A stretch of DNA of 64,000 nt, taken from contig JASDFA010000018.1 in assembly GCA_035772735.1 (NCBI GenBank), positions 140,621,501 to 140,685,500 of the forward strand, given 5' to 3'. The number at the start of each line of letters is the position of its first letter. Within the stretch, counting starts at the first letter, position 1. This stretch comes from Datura wrightii (Eukaryota > Streptophyta > Magnoliopsida > Solanales > Solanaceae). Below are positions 20,843 through 31,631 of this stretch, piece after piece. Under the pieces are notes generated by a model that worked only from the letters and a program-made list of their open reading frames with translations, ran no database searches and was not told the origin of the DNA. A program made the translations under genes and the position numbers.

Positions 20843-22540
20843 ATGAGGACAAGTCTAGTAGAGTCTCGCGGATCGGTGCGGAGACATTCATAACTTATAT
20901 TTGAGAGACTACAGGACTTTAGGAAAACAACCTTCTTTGTTTCCTTTTCATTTTATTACTTGATTCCAATTGGTATCTGGTGATCCAAATTGGTATCTGA
21001 CAATTCTTTTCTTTCTCCCACTGACGGTGAGAACACGTGCAGACAAAAACAAAGAGGAAGCACCCAAGCCAGCAACAACAGCCACAGTTCATGGTAGAGG
21101 ATGGGACAGAGGTCGTGGGGGAGGCCTGTTTTTGCCAGAGGAGGGGCCCACACTCCTTCTCCAGTTCGGGAGAGATCAGCATCTCTAGTAACACAGTGGT
21201 GCAAGAAAGGGTGGCAGTGGAGGTTGAGGTTCCTACTCAGGGAAAGGTGGCAGCCGCTCCAGCATCCTTTGAGGTCCTGGCTTAGGTCCTTAACCTTTTA
21301 TGCCGCCTCGGGAGGTAATGGGGCAGCTTTAGTGACTCCCGCAGGGCAACAATCGGGGATACAACAAGCAGCTGCTATGGCTCCTTGTATTGGTGATATT
21401 TCAGAGACGGTGATGTTCCTAAGGCTGGAGCTAGACCGGTAATGACTGGAAAGGAGCATGACTTGTTCTGGATGTTCGCCAAGATGAAGCCTCCCACATT
21501 CTATGGTATTGAGGCAGAGGACGACTATGATTTTATCATCAACTGTCATGAGAAGTATAGGATAGAGATTTTTACCTTCCAACTAATGGGTGATGCTAAG
21601 CTTTGGTAGAGTGCTTTTGTGGAATGCAGATCAGCGGGGTCACCACCATTAACCTGGACCCAAATCTACTCCATTTATTTTTGAAAAGTATGTACCATGC
21701 ACCCTGAAAGATCGAAGGCAGGATGAGTTCACCACCATTGAGCAGGGAACCTCTTTAGTTGTAGCATACGAGGCTCGATTCCACTCACTGTCTAGGTATG
21801 CCCTGCCCTTATTGCCCACATAGGAGGAGAGGATTAGGTGATTTGTTAAATGTCTGAATGTGGGTCTCCAACTATCATCCCTTCAGATGGCCTCTACAGG
21901 TAAGACCTTTCAGGAGGTAATTGAGTTTGTGAAAAATGTGGAGAGGGTGAAACAGGAAGGTTATGCAAAAAATGTTGAGAAGAAGGCTTGGAAGGTGGGT
22001 TCTTACAATAGATCTTTTGCTAGGACTTTGGTACCGCAAGGATACTTGGGATGCCCTATTCAGTCATCCATGCATGTGTCAACTGGGGGATCGCCAGGGA
22101 CCACTCTACGACCATCAGGTACAGTTAGGAGTACTCAGATAGGTCGCTTGGATTTTGCGGATTTCCTTATTTTCTTTATTCTGACTCAGAGACTAGTAAT
22201 TAAGAAGGTGTGTCATGAGTGAGGGGAGTATGTACATGTCCGTAAATTGTATCTCAGGTTTGATTAGGGCAGACAGGTTATTCCGCACCCAGTTCCTTGA
22301 GCTTCGGCCCCTGCGGAAGAGGAGGGAGTACATTCAACATGGATTGCCCACAACTAGGGAGGGGCAATCAGCCAACAGTTAGAGGTCTCACCTAGTCGGG
22401 TAGAAGAGGTGCCCAGGTCAGAAGGGGTGGAGATCAGTCCAGCAAAAGGGTTGCATAGTCCAAAAGGGGCGGGTCTCAGGAAGGTAATCAGGCCTACTTC
22501 TATGCATTTCTGAGTAGGCCCGAGGCAGAGGCTTCCGACG
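20843..22540 (+). pseudogene. gag: T2 gag, heavily decayed
   Basis: Possible start at 20843 (MRTSLVES). Recognisable pieces in different frames are a basic Pro/Ala-rich N-terminus near 21020-21280 and the gag-core phrase GKEHDLFWMFAKMKPPTFYG near 21450-21505. A zinc-knuckle remnant follows near 22205-22245 (VCHE, a stop codon, then GEYVHVRKLY), where the second Cys has become a stop. Many stops and shifts. No longer a gene, but the order with LTR, primer site and protease makes the assignment solid. Confidence 0.75.
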
Positions 22541-22554
22541 TCGTTATCATAGGT

Positions 22555-22884
22555 ATGATTTTTGTATGCGAAAAAATTTCTACGGCTTTGTTTGATCCTT
22601 GTTCTACTTTTTCCTATGTGTCTGCTGATTTTTCTTGTGATGTACTTGATACTCGTATCCATGCGTCTACTCCTATTGGGGATTATGTGGTGGTGGATAG
22701 GGTATGTCGTGCTCTTATTATGGATTTCATGGATTGTGATACTAGGGTAGATTTGGTGATCTTAGGCATGATAGATTTTGATGTGATTCTGGGAATGTGC
22801 TGGTTGTCTCCGTACCATGTCATTCTGGATTGCTATGCAAAGACAATCATCATATTAGGCCTAGGGTCAACCAAATTAGAGTGA
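22555..22884 (+). pseudogene. pro: T2 protease
   Basis: An open stretch of 109 codons. FDPCSTFSYVSADF has Cys where the Gly of the catalytic D-x-G motif should be. ASTPIGDYVVVDRVCRAL and DFDVILGMCWLSPY follow as in gypsy proteases. It ends with a stop at 22882. The substitution of the active-site Gly suggests the enzyme would be inactive. Confidence 0.82.
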
Positions 22885-23082
22885 ATGGGGAATTGTAGCC
22901 CTGCTCTTAATAGAATCATCTATTACATTTGTGCTCGAAAATTGATAGCATGGAGGTGTTCAGCATATCTGGCTCATATTTAGGATACCAGCTCACAGGG
23001 TCATTTCATAGAGTCGGTCCCAGTAGTTTGTGAATTGTTAGTGGTGTTTCCCATGAATTTTCCTGGAATGCCGTCGGACCAC
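22885..23082 (+). pseudogene. T2 protease/RT linker and RT start, cut by A2
   Basis: Readable pieces are ARKLIAWRCSAYLAHI and VVFPMNFPGMPSD, which in related elements is the start of RT (compare EFPDLFLDELPAIPP in T1). It ends abruptly at 23082 where the LTR of A2 begins with TGATGTG. Confidence 0.7.
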
Positions 23083-23126
23083 TGATGTGTTGTGGGTTTA
23101 CAGCACTTTTGACTCTTAGGACTGAG

Positions 23127-24514
23127 AAAATATGCATGGTCTTAGGTGTGTTTCTATATATATGATGCACTTTTGCTTTGTTTTTGGGGAAATCAGGTGT
23201 TGGAGTTGAAATCTCTAAAACAAGGAAAAAAAGATTGCAGAAAATGGGTTGAGTACAGGCCTCAATACGAATCGTACTGTGATTCATGATAAACTTCATA
23301 AGGCTTTCTCAAGACCAAGACAAAATACAACTCTTGGTATGAGCCATACCAGAGCAGTCATGAAAAACTATAGAAGGTCTTGCACCTGACTAGTCTCCTA
23401 ATACGTGTAGAAACCACGATTCGTGATGACTACCTATGACTTGTACCAAGGAGCTGTGGTGAACTTTAGAAAGAATGTTGAAAGGAAGATTACATGGTAT
23501 GAGAGACAACCACGAGTTGTAAGAGCAAGGTATGAGTCATACCAAGATATTCATGGAAATATTCAGGATGCCAGAAATCAGAGGTTCAAACCACGATAGA
23601 GATGTATGACTCATAGGAGCATTATACCAGTCATACCAACTCCCAACACTTAACCAAAATCAGGGCTATTGAGCATCGTACCAGTGGAAGCTGTGACTCA
23701 TAGGTTCTAGGTTCTTGGTACGAGACGTAGGACCTGGTGGCAGTAGTTATTACAATTTTCCTATTAATTTAGGAAAAGTTTCGGATTATTTCTGTAAACA
23801 CTTTTCTAGGTTAAAATGATAAAATATGCATGATCTTAGGTGTATTTATACAGATATGATGCACTTTTTCTTTGTTTTTAGGAAAATCAGGTGTTGGAGT
23901 TGAAATTTGTAAAAGAAGGAAAAAAGTGTATAGAAAATAGGCTGAGTACAGGCCTCATTACGAGCCATACCTTGATGATACGAGTCGTATTGTTATTTGT
24001 GATAAACTTTAGAAAGCCTGTTCAAGACTAAGGCAAAGTACGACTCTTTGTACGAGTCGTACCAGAGCAGTCATGAAAAATTACAAAAGGTCCTACACTT
24101 GACTAGTCTCTTGGTACTGGTAGAAACCACGATTCATGATGACGTACGACCAATACTAAGGAGCCATGGTAACCTTCAGAAAGAATGCTGAAAGGAAGAT
24201 TCCATGGTACGAGAGGAAACCATGAGCCATAAGAGTAAGGTATGAGTCGTACCAAGATATTCATCGAAATATTCAGAGGATGCAAAAAATCACAGGTTCA
24301 GACCATGATAGAGATGTACGACTCATAGGAGGATTGTATGAGTTGTACCAACTCCTAACACTTAACCAAAATCAGGGTTGCTGAGCGTTGTTCGAATGGA
24401 AGCTACGACTCATAGGTTCTTGGTACGAGTCATAGGATCTGGCGGCGGTAGTTATTACAGTTTTCCTATTAATTTAGGAAAGGTTTCTGAATATTTGTAT
24501 AAATACTTTTCTAG
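23127..24514 (+). repeat. Tandem duplication of about 690 bp inside the A2 LTR
   Basis: Unit 1 (23127-23810) and unit 2 (23821-24514) both begin AAAATATGCATG and both end CTTTTCTAGG. They share the phrases CAGGTGTTGGAGTTGAAAT, GAGTACAGGCCTCA and CCTATTAATTTAGGAAA in the same order. Divergence is considerable, so the duplication is old. Only unit 2 keeps a TATA-like box. Confidence 0.88.
24498..24505 (+). promoter_or_regulatory. Putative TATA box in unit 2 of the A2 LTR
   Basis: TATAAATA at the end of unit 2. The equivalent place in unit 1 reads TGTAAACA near 23794. If this is the promoter, unit 1 has lost it. Confidence 0.45.
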
Positions 24515-25427
24515 GATATTTTTGTTAGGAGAGTTGTTTAGTTGAACTTTGACACTTTGGAGAGAAAAATACTTTGGAGATTCTTCTTGTATTTTCCAAT
24601 ATTCTTGGAGATTCATTCATTTTTCTTGGATTGATCAATTTTGAATTGTGCAATTAATCAAGTGGGTTTTATTTCAATCATATTATAAGTTTTAAATTAT
24701 GTTTTTTTATATGAATTCTAATTCGTCTCTTACAACCATGAGAGGCTAAAACCTCCACGACTAGGATTGTGGGAACTATAGTGTATTAACCAGCTAGGGT
24801 TTGCATGAAGTGATTCTAAATCGATATGAATAATTGTATTGTCTGCTCTTTCATCTTAAACATTTCTTAACAGAGCGCAACATTAGAACTTGTCTGAATT
24901 CTCTATTTGCTTTAACCTAGAGAGGTAGATATTAGAAAAGAGAAGAACAACAAAGCCTTGAACTTTATGGTTCATTGCATAATTTGAGTTGTGGTCATAG
25001 GATAATTTATTTGGAACAAATTGATAACGGTTAAAGTGAAATCACTCAAGAGACCTAATTCGATAATTAAGTATAGTCATCCAATAGGGGTGAACTAGTC
25101 GTTTGGATGAAACTATGTTATCAGTTCTACAAGCTATGTATCGGAATAGATCAAAAGTGTAAAATCTGAAGTAGTTATGAACCCGTGGGGAAAATCTCCC
25201 TAGTTAATTCCATAAACTTGACAACAACATTAATTTACGATACTCTCACTTAATTCTTTCATTGAAACCACCCATTAGGAGATAATTGTACTAAAAGCAT
25301 ATATACTAGCGTTATTCTACATCCTGATCATATTCCCTGTTGGATCGACCCCAACCTTTGTTGGGTTCTTTATTGACAACGTTCACGTCATACTTTTACA
25401 GGGGTGTGATTTGAGTGCTATCAAAAA

Positions 25428-25445
25428 TGGCGTTGTTGCGGAGGA
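25428..25445 (+). other. A2 primer binding site (tRNA-Asp type)
   Basis: TGGCGTTGTTGCGGAGGA follows the LTR end after four A bases. It differs at three positions from the Athila-type site TGGCGCCGTTGCCGGGGA. This sets the orientation of A2 as plus. Confidence 0.78.
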
Positions 25446-25545
25446 ATATAACTTAGGATTAGATTAATTGCTTGTGTTTAACTTTTAACGTTATTTCCTC
25501 ATTTACGTTTTTCTTTGATTTTTATTCTGTTTAGGTTACAACAAG

Positions 25546-27896
25546 TGTAATACCCTTGAAGTACCTAAGGCTATGTTTGGAATTAGAAAAGAGATCAGCA
25601 TAAAAGTTTGGGAAATATCACAAGACGACTCGTCATACGAGTCGTGGGAAGGAATGACGAGAGATTAGTGGGAGTCGTGGTAAGCTGCTGGGTGTGAAGA
25701 TCTGAACTAACGAGTCATGGTATGACTCATTGGTCGATGTGATGACCCATTGTCATGAGTCATGGTGAGCACCTAAAAAAGGAAGAGTCTGGAGTAACGA
25801 GTCCAGGAACGACCCATTGGGTAATGTAATGGGTCGTGGTTAAAGTTGTCACTTGTCTCTAAGGTACCAGGGTTGGATGGTATGAGTCTTGTTATGATAA
25901 GGAATAATGAATTGTGGTAAGCACCCGTGAGGAGCTGTAGTGAAAATTGGCACAGAGGCAACGGATGGGTCCAACGACCTGTGGTTTGGTGGTACGATTC
26001 ATTGGTTGACTTATGGTGGAAGTTCCAGAAACTATACTTATGGAGTCAGTGGTGACGACGAGATGGCACAACGGGTCGTTGTGTCGATTAATGACTCATC
26101 CTGTCGAGTCATCATTCGAGGGCCTGAGAACTGAGAAAAAAATTTGGAAGGAAGTAACGGATGGTAACCACAAGTCATGGTATGGAGGTACGACTCGTGG
26201 TCCCTGGCAGTGTTCAAATTCTATATTTTTCATTAAGGGTATTTTTGTAAATCCTAAGCTCCAAGGTCCTAAACTACGTCATTTTAAACTCTGCTAGGAG
26301 AACTTTATGAGGGTTTAACCTATCCTAATTCATTCAACTCCCATGAATGCAAGAGTAGAGGTCTCTCTTTGAAAATCAAGCATAGAACTCTCCAATTCCT
26401 TTGGGCTTTCAAGGGAGAGTGTAAGATCAGATTACCCAGATAGGGTTGTGAATGAGAGTCCCTCTTCACTCTCATGCTCCAATTTCCCTCTATGTTCATG
26501 AATTCAAGTATTAAAGTAAATTTGGTGATCTTATGGGGTTTTAACCCTAATTTTATGGGATTCTCTTTGATTTGATTATGGGTCAATTTCTTTATATTCT
26601 AAATGTTGTTTTAAGATATGTGGGCAGATTTAATATTTAAATTGATTATAATTTTTATGATTAAAAAATCCTAGTCAATCTATGACCAACTATGCAAATT
26701 TTCATGAAAAATTAAGTTATGCTTCTGTCAGGATTTTAATCTTTGTAAGCCTAAATTATGAAATTATGATTCATGATATGATTTCTCTTCAAGTACTCTT
26801 CATGGATTTATGACTGTCAAGTATATGATTTTTCACAAATATGCATGTTCTTCATGATTTATGAATTTATGACTTTTGGCCGATTCACGGGCCTTTATTC
26901 ATGGTTAATCATGTATTTCAAATATGATCAAGTATGTTATGATTTATTTGGCCATGAACTTCATGAATGATTCTATATGAGCCCTCATGTGCATGTTTTT
27001 GGGAGCAGTGACTAGCACCGAGTAGACCCGGCATTTAGGTAGACTCCATGGTCTCAGAACTACGTACCACCATAGGTATATGTATTTATGGATTCCTCCT
27101 TGTGATATCACATCATACACGTCCTTTGCTTGGAAAGCCTAGGATGGCTCTGCCCACTTGAGCGAGATAGTTGGGGCATCATGTAAGCTCTATCATGATG
27201 GTGTCGGTTAAGACGAGTTCTCCCATTGTTCCTCATGATTTATGCGTCATCATGTTTATGTTACTTTGGCTCAATTTATATTTTTATAAGGTTTCTCTTA
27301 TGACTATGATTATGACTAGATTATGAATGATTTGAAAACCTTGAGCCCTCATGTTTATATTATGATATTCACTTCATGTTCATACTGTCCTATTCTTATG
27401 AACTCTTATGTATTTTAACTGTCCGTTTTTACTTACCTTGTATACTTAGTACATTTCAAATATTGACTGCATACTCTATGATGTATTGTTTCATGATACA
27501 GGTTCGAGGGATCAATCTTAGCCGCACCATTAGGCCTACTTTCCTCATAGTGATATTTCGACAGTGGTGGTGAGTCCTCATCCTTCGAGGATATTTAGTT
27601 TGATCATGGTTATGTTATTTCAGTTACAGACTTTTGTCGAGCTAGTTGGGGATGTTTTCCCATCAGCTCATCAGTTATGTTAGAGGCTTTTCAAACAATA
27701 CGTAGAATATCAGCTTGTCAGTGTTGACTCTGTTTTAGACTGATATGTATGCATACCTCTGCTTAAGCATGTTTTATTTTATCAGTTTATGCTTATTGTA
27801 TTCTCTTAGTCGCTATGTTCATGCCATAGGTCGACTTGGGCCTCTCCGGGTTCCTTGTCTCGTGTCTCTATCCGAACCTATGTTCGGATCGTGATA
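25546..27896 (+). mobile_element. T3: apparent solo LTR of a Tekay/Del-like element
   Basis: Starts TGTAATACCC and ends GGATCGTGATA, decayed forms of the TGTTACACCC and GGGTCGTGACA ends seen in T1. No pol sequence adjoins it. AC/GA-rich palindromic phrases such as CATACGAGTCGTGG occur at 25620-26200. The left flank is ACAAG. The right flank directly after the LTR is GGAAG, but ACAAG recurs 14 bases further on at 27911, so a clean 5-bp target duplication is not demonstrated. Confidence 0.65.
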
Positions 27897-28550
27897 GGAA
27901 GGAAACGCTAACAAGTTCAACCTCTATAAGTACCAGGATGGAGGATGTGAGACTACTAGTGCCACTGATGGCAAGAATGAGTGTCGAGACACTAGCAGTC
28001 GTCCTAATAAATTATGATGGGGATGATGTCCAAGGGTACACAGAAATGGTCAATGCCCTAGAGGGAATGAGTCCTACAACTTCAAGCCAAAGAAGTTGGA
28101 CCTTGATTTAAATAACAGAGTAACCCTTCCAGCGAAACCGTTAGTCGAGGTACCACCAGTTTTTGGCTTTATCCCCACATCTGAAATATATTTTTCTGGG
28201 GGAGAACAACACCCTGCCAGTGATTATAACAACATATCTCTTAGACTGGCAAGTGGAGACCTTGGTTGCAGTATTAAGGAGATACAAAAAGGCAATTGGG
28301 TGGATAATTGTCGACATCATCGATATTCCCCCTAGCATTTACACCTAGAAAATCCAGCTTGAGCTGGATTGTGTACCGAGCATAGAGCACCAGAGACAAC
28401 TGAACCCACCAATGCAAAAGGTGGTGAAGAAAAAGAGTATCAAATGGCTAGATGCGGGTGTTGTTTATCCCATCGCTAATAGTAAATGGGTGAGCCCGAT
28501 ACAGTGTGTCCTAAAGAAAGGTGAAATCACAATAGTGCCAAAAGAATAAA
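27897..28550 (+). pseudogene. A2 remnant: protease end and RT start
   Basis: Phrases in shifting frames are VLINYDGDDVQGYTEMVNAL and KKLDLDLNNRVTLPAKPLVE, then LSPHLKYIFLGENNTLPVI and KSIKWLDAGVVYPIANSKWV followed by SPIQCVLKKGEITIVPKE. The same series occurs in A3 at 47450-48046. A stop and frame changes break it. Recognisable sequence ends near 28550 and unrelated AT-rich DNA follows. Confidence 0.8.
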
Positions 28551-29567
28551 TTGAGTATGCTTTTACAAAAGAAAATAATATTTATGTCCTCGTTGATTTT
28601 GATGCTTTTATCACTTCTCCACAAGCTGGAATGACTGTCGATCTTGAGTTGTATACATCATTCAAAACTTTTCTTTCCATCTCACTATAATTTCTTATAT
28701 ATAAAATAAATATGAGTAAAGTAATTCAATTAAAAGAATGATACATAAGAATATTTTTCTAAAAAAAAAAAAAAAAACTGCAACAATTAAAATTGGTAAA
28801 GTCAATTAAAAAAATGGTCCATAACAATATAACATATAATATCATATGAACTTCACATAGAGAAAAGATATATTTTTATCCTTCCAACATATCAATAATG
28901 TGGAGAAAGATTTTTCTTGAAAGTAAAGCTATATATTTTTTAGACCCACAAAATAAATTACTTAAAATTCACTTTTTAATCAAAAGACGATATTTCAAAG
29001 TAGCAAAAATGATATACGTCAATAATCCGAGAATAAGTAAAGTGAAACAAATTTATGATTGAAATCTAACAAAAAGAAGAAGAAGAAGGAGGAGGAGGAG
29101 GATAGGTTCGGTGATTGAGAGAAAGGACGAAGACATTCTTTTCTTATGAGAATGATTCTTGGCTTTGTTTTGAGAGTTTAGGATGTTTGACTCTTTAATC
29201 TCTCCAACTCTCTTTATGAATTTTATTTTTTTTCTTTAATCTCTCTAAAAAGGAAAATAAATCTTTAATTAACGCACAAAAAATTAGAGGACAATAGTTT
29301 AGAGGGATTTTTTTTTTTTGGTTAATTCTATTTTTAACTTTTTAATTTTTAATTCATTTTCCCTCCTAATAATCATGAAAGAATTTGATTTAAAAAAGAA
29401 AAAAAATCTTATGTAATATAGTTTCATTCCATGCATTGTAATTAGATTTAATTATTTTGTATAACGTATTATCATATACACTTCTATATTAATTATATTC
29501 AATTATTAATTCTTAGCTCACCTAATTATAATTATATTTTTAAAAATTATTAATTAATTTAAATTAA
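28551..29567. other. AT-rich intergenic DNA, no gene seen
   Basis: No supportable reading frame. It contains a 17-base A run (28761-28777), a (GAA)n/(GGA)n microsatellite near 29075-29102 and several T-runs near 29310. Origin unknown. Confidence 0.6.
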
Positions 29568-30320
29568 TAGTAGATCATAAAGGTGTTGTCAGATTAGGTC
29601 TGAATAAAATAATAATTCTCGAAACACTTGACCAAGACAACACTTGAGTGAGACTTCGTGATGTTCTGTTAAATTCAATATAGTTAGTTAATCAAAAGGA
29701 AATATATATAGTCACCTATTTATTTAAATTATATTTGAAATTAAGATATAATCATCTATTTATTTAAATTTTATACAAAATTTACAAGCAAGATCTTGTA
29801 AAATTAAATTGAGTTGAATGATAAACACCTCTAATTGCACTAGATTGAAGGAAATTTTGTCCCAATAGATCATATCCGAGTAAAATAACATGAATTCTCA
29901 AAACACTTGATCATAGAGAAGCCTGAGTGAGACATAGTGATATTTTGTTGAAATTTGGAACAATTAGTTAAGTTAAAGTGATTAGATATAATTACTTATT
30001 TAATTAAATTATATTTGAATTGTGCGTGTAATATCCTGTAAAGTTAAATCAAGTTAAATGATGAACATCCCAAATTATTTACACTAAATTGATAAAGGTA
30101 CTGTCCCAATAGATCATATTTGAGTCAAATAACAATTGTAAATATATTTGATCAGAATGAAGTTTGAGTGAGACTTATTGAAGTTGAATTAGAATTTGAT
30201 ATAATTAGGTAATTTAATTTAATATAATTACTTTAATTTATTTAAATTATATTCAAAATTTATAAGATGTAAAATTGACTCGAATCAATGATTAGTACCT
30301 CAAATTACACTAAATTAGTA
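29568..30320 (+). repeat. Three divergent tandem copies of a roughly 240-300-bp AT-rich unit
   Basis: Copies begin near 29568, 29863 and 30105. Each has a variant of AATAGATCATATC, then AACACTTGATCA, GAGTGAGACT and TATTTATTTAAATTATATT. Divergence between copies is high and indels are common. This resembles an old satellite fragment. I do not recognise the family. Confidence 0.75.
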
Positions 30321-30321
30321 T

Positions 30322-31060
30322 TAGTACGACAAATTTCAACTCATGATAAAAGTTAACTATTAGCTATAAAATTTTATCATAATAATAAATTTGTGGGTTT
30401 TTGTTTGATAAATAATTATAGTTATTAAGTCAACTATTGCCACGACTTTTTAATACTCAAAGAAAAAAATATTTATTTAACTATAATACTTTATTTTAAA
30501 GTTTTTTGTAGCTAAAAAATTGCTATTACTCCAACAAGTTTCAGCACATGACAACAATTAATAATTAGCTTCGAAATTTATTGCTGTAAAAAAACTACGG
30601 CTATATCATTTGACTATTGCCATAGATTTTTATAACTTGAAGCAAAAATATTTATTTAAATATAATATTTTATTTTAAATATTTTATTTTGGTTAAAAAG
30701 TTAGTATTACTACAATAAGTTTCATCTCGTGAAAAAATTAATAGTTAGCTACGAATTACTATTATAGCAAAAAATTAGTGACTATATTATTTAGCTATCG
30801 CCACAACTTTTTATAACTTGAAGCAAAAATATTTATTTAGCTGCAATATTTTATTTCAAATAATTTATTGTGGCTAAAAAGGTTATTATTGCTACAATAA
30901 CTTTTATCACATGGCAAAAATTTATGATCAGCTATAAAACTTTATTATAGCAATAAGGTTGTAGTTATTTAGGCAATTATTGCCACGATTGTTAGCAATT
31001 ATAGCAAAAATGAAAAATTAGCTTTGTCAATTTGATTTTCGTAGCTAAAAAATTTTACGA
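30322..31060 (+). repeat. About four tandem copies of a roughly 185-bp AT-rich unit
   Basis: Copies begin near 30336, 30541, 30722 and 30908 (last one partial). Shared phrases are TTGAAGCAAAAATATTTATTTA, TATTGCCA and TAGCTA. The TAGCTA/GCAA style resembles subterminal repeats of plant CACTA-type transposons, but no transposon ends or transposase are visible, so this is only a possibility. Confidence 0.7.
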
Positions 31061-31631
31061 ATTTATAAAAAACTATGAAATATAAATATTTATGGCTATT
31101 ACTAACTAATAATTACAGATTTTGAATTCATAATTTAGATTTTATAAATATAAATACATTGGGTTGTAGCGGTAGAATTTAAAAATATTAGTGCATCCAT
31201 CTTTCAAGGGATTGCATTGGCCTTTGTATTTTTAAAAAACAACTAAAAAAGAAAGCAGAGAGAGGTGTAAAAAGACGTCAACTCACTTGTATCTTTATTT
31301 AGTGGCCTCAATTCTATTTATGTAGTGTGTCTCTCTCTCTATATATAACTTTTTTAATGTATTCCTTACACATACAACAACTTAGGGATACAACTTTTTC
31401 TCAAAAGACGCAATACCCAAAACTGCATCTGCAAAACCTAAACCCTCCAAAAAATTAGTTTCTCTGTAAAAGTATAGGAATCATGGGTTAAATAAATTAT
31501 CACTACTTTTTAAGCAGAATATTTCATTAGTTTAGACCACGCTTTATCATCTCCAGTCACTCTCATCTCAATCTTTCTCTAAATTTCTCCACATTTCTAT
31601 TTTCCCCAGCTCAAAATGCCTCCAAAATAAA
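31061..31631. other. AT-rich DNA without gene
   Basis: Holds a short CT microsatellite followed by TATATA at about 31330-31348. No coding signal except the possible leader of the broken frame that follows. Confidence 0.6.

Larger units (their letters stand above)
19967..23082 (+). mobile_element. T2: second Tekay/Del-like element, truncated
   Basis: Starts inside a 5' LTR, followed by primer site, gag, protease and the first codons of RT, all plus-strand and heavily decayed. On the left it joins the outer end of the T1 LTR. On the right it is cut at 23082, inside the RT phrase ...FPGMPSD, by the start of A2. The rest of its pol gene is not in the window. Confidence 0.82.
23083..25423 (+). 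repeat. A2 5' LTR with internal tandem duplication
   Basis: Starts TGATGTGTTGTGG and ends GTGCTATCA, four bases before the primer site. The first 1.4 kb contains two copies of a roughly 690-bp unit. Short odd palindromes of the form TACGANTCGTA are scattered through both copies. The borders are inferred from the T2 RT break on the left and the primer site on the right. The partner LTR is absent. Confidence 0.75.
23083..28550 (+). mobile_element. A2: Athila-type element with long LTR, interior largely lost
   Basis: A 2.3 kb LTR (23083-25423) is followed by a tRNA-Asp-like primer site and about 100 bases of leader. Then the T3 LTR intervenes (25546-27896), and only a protease-end/RT-start remnant follows (27897-28550). 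Gag and most of the protease are missing. The LTR start matches that of A3 at 44904, and the RT remnant resembles A3, so A2 and A3 belong to one family. Confidence 0.75.

Noticed and set aside
28761..28777. Poly-A run as tail of a retroposed transcript
   Set aside because: No gene-like sequence precedes it on either strand and no flanking duplication was found.
30322..31060. Complete CACTA transposon
   Set aside because: No CACTA termini, no 3-bp duplication and no transposase visible; only the wording of the repeats is reminiscent.
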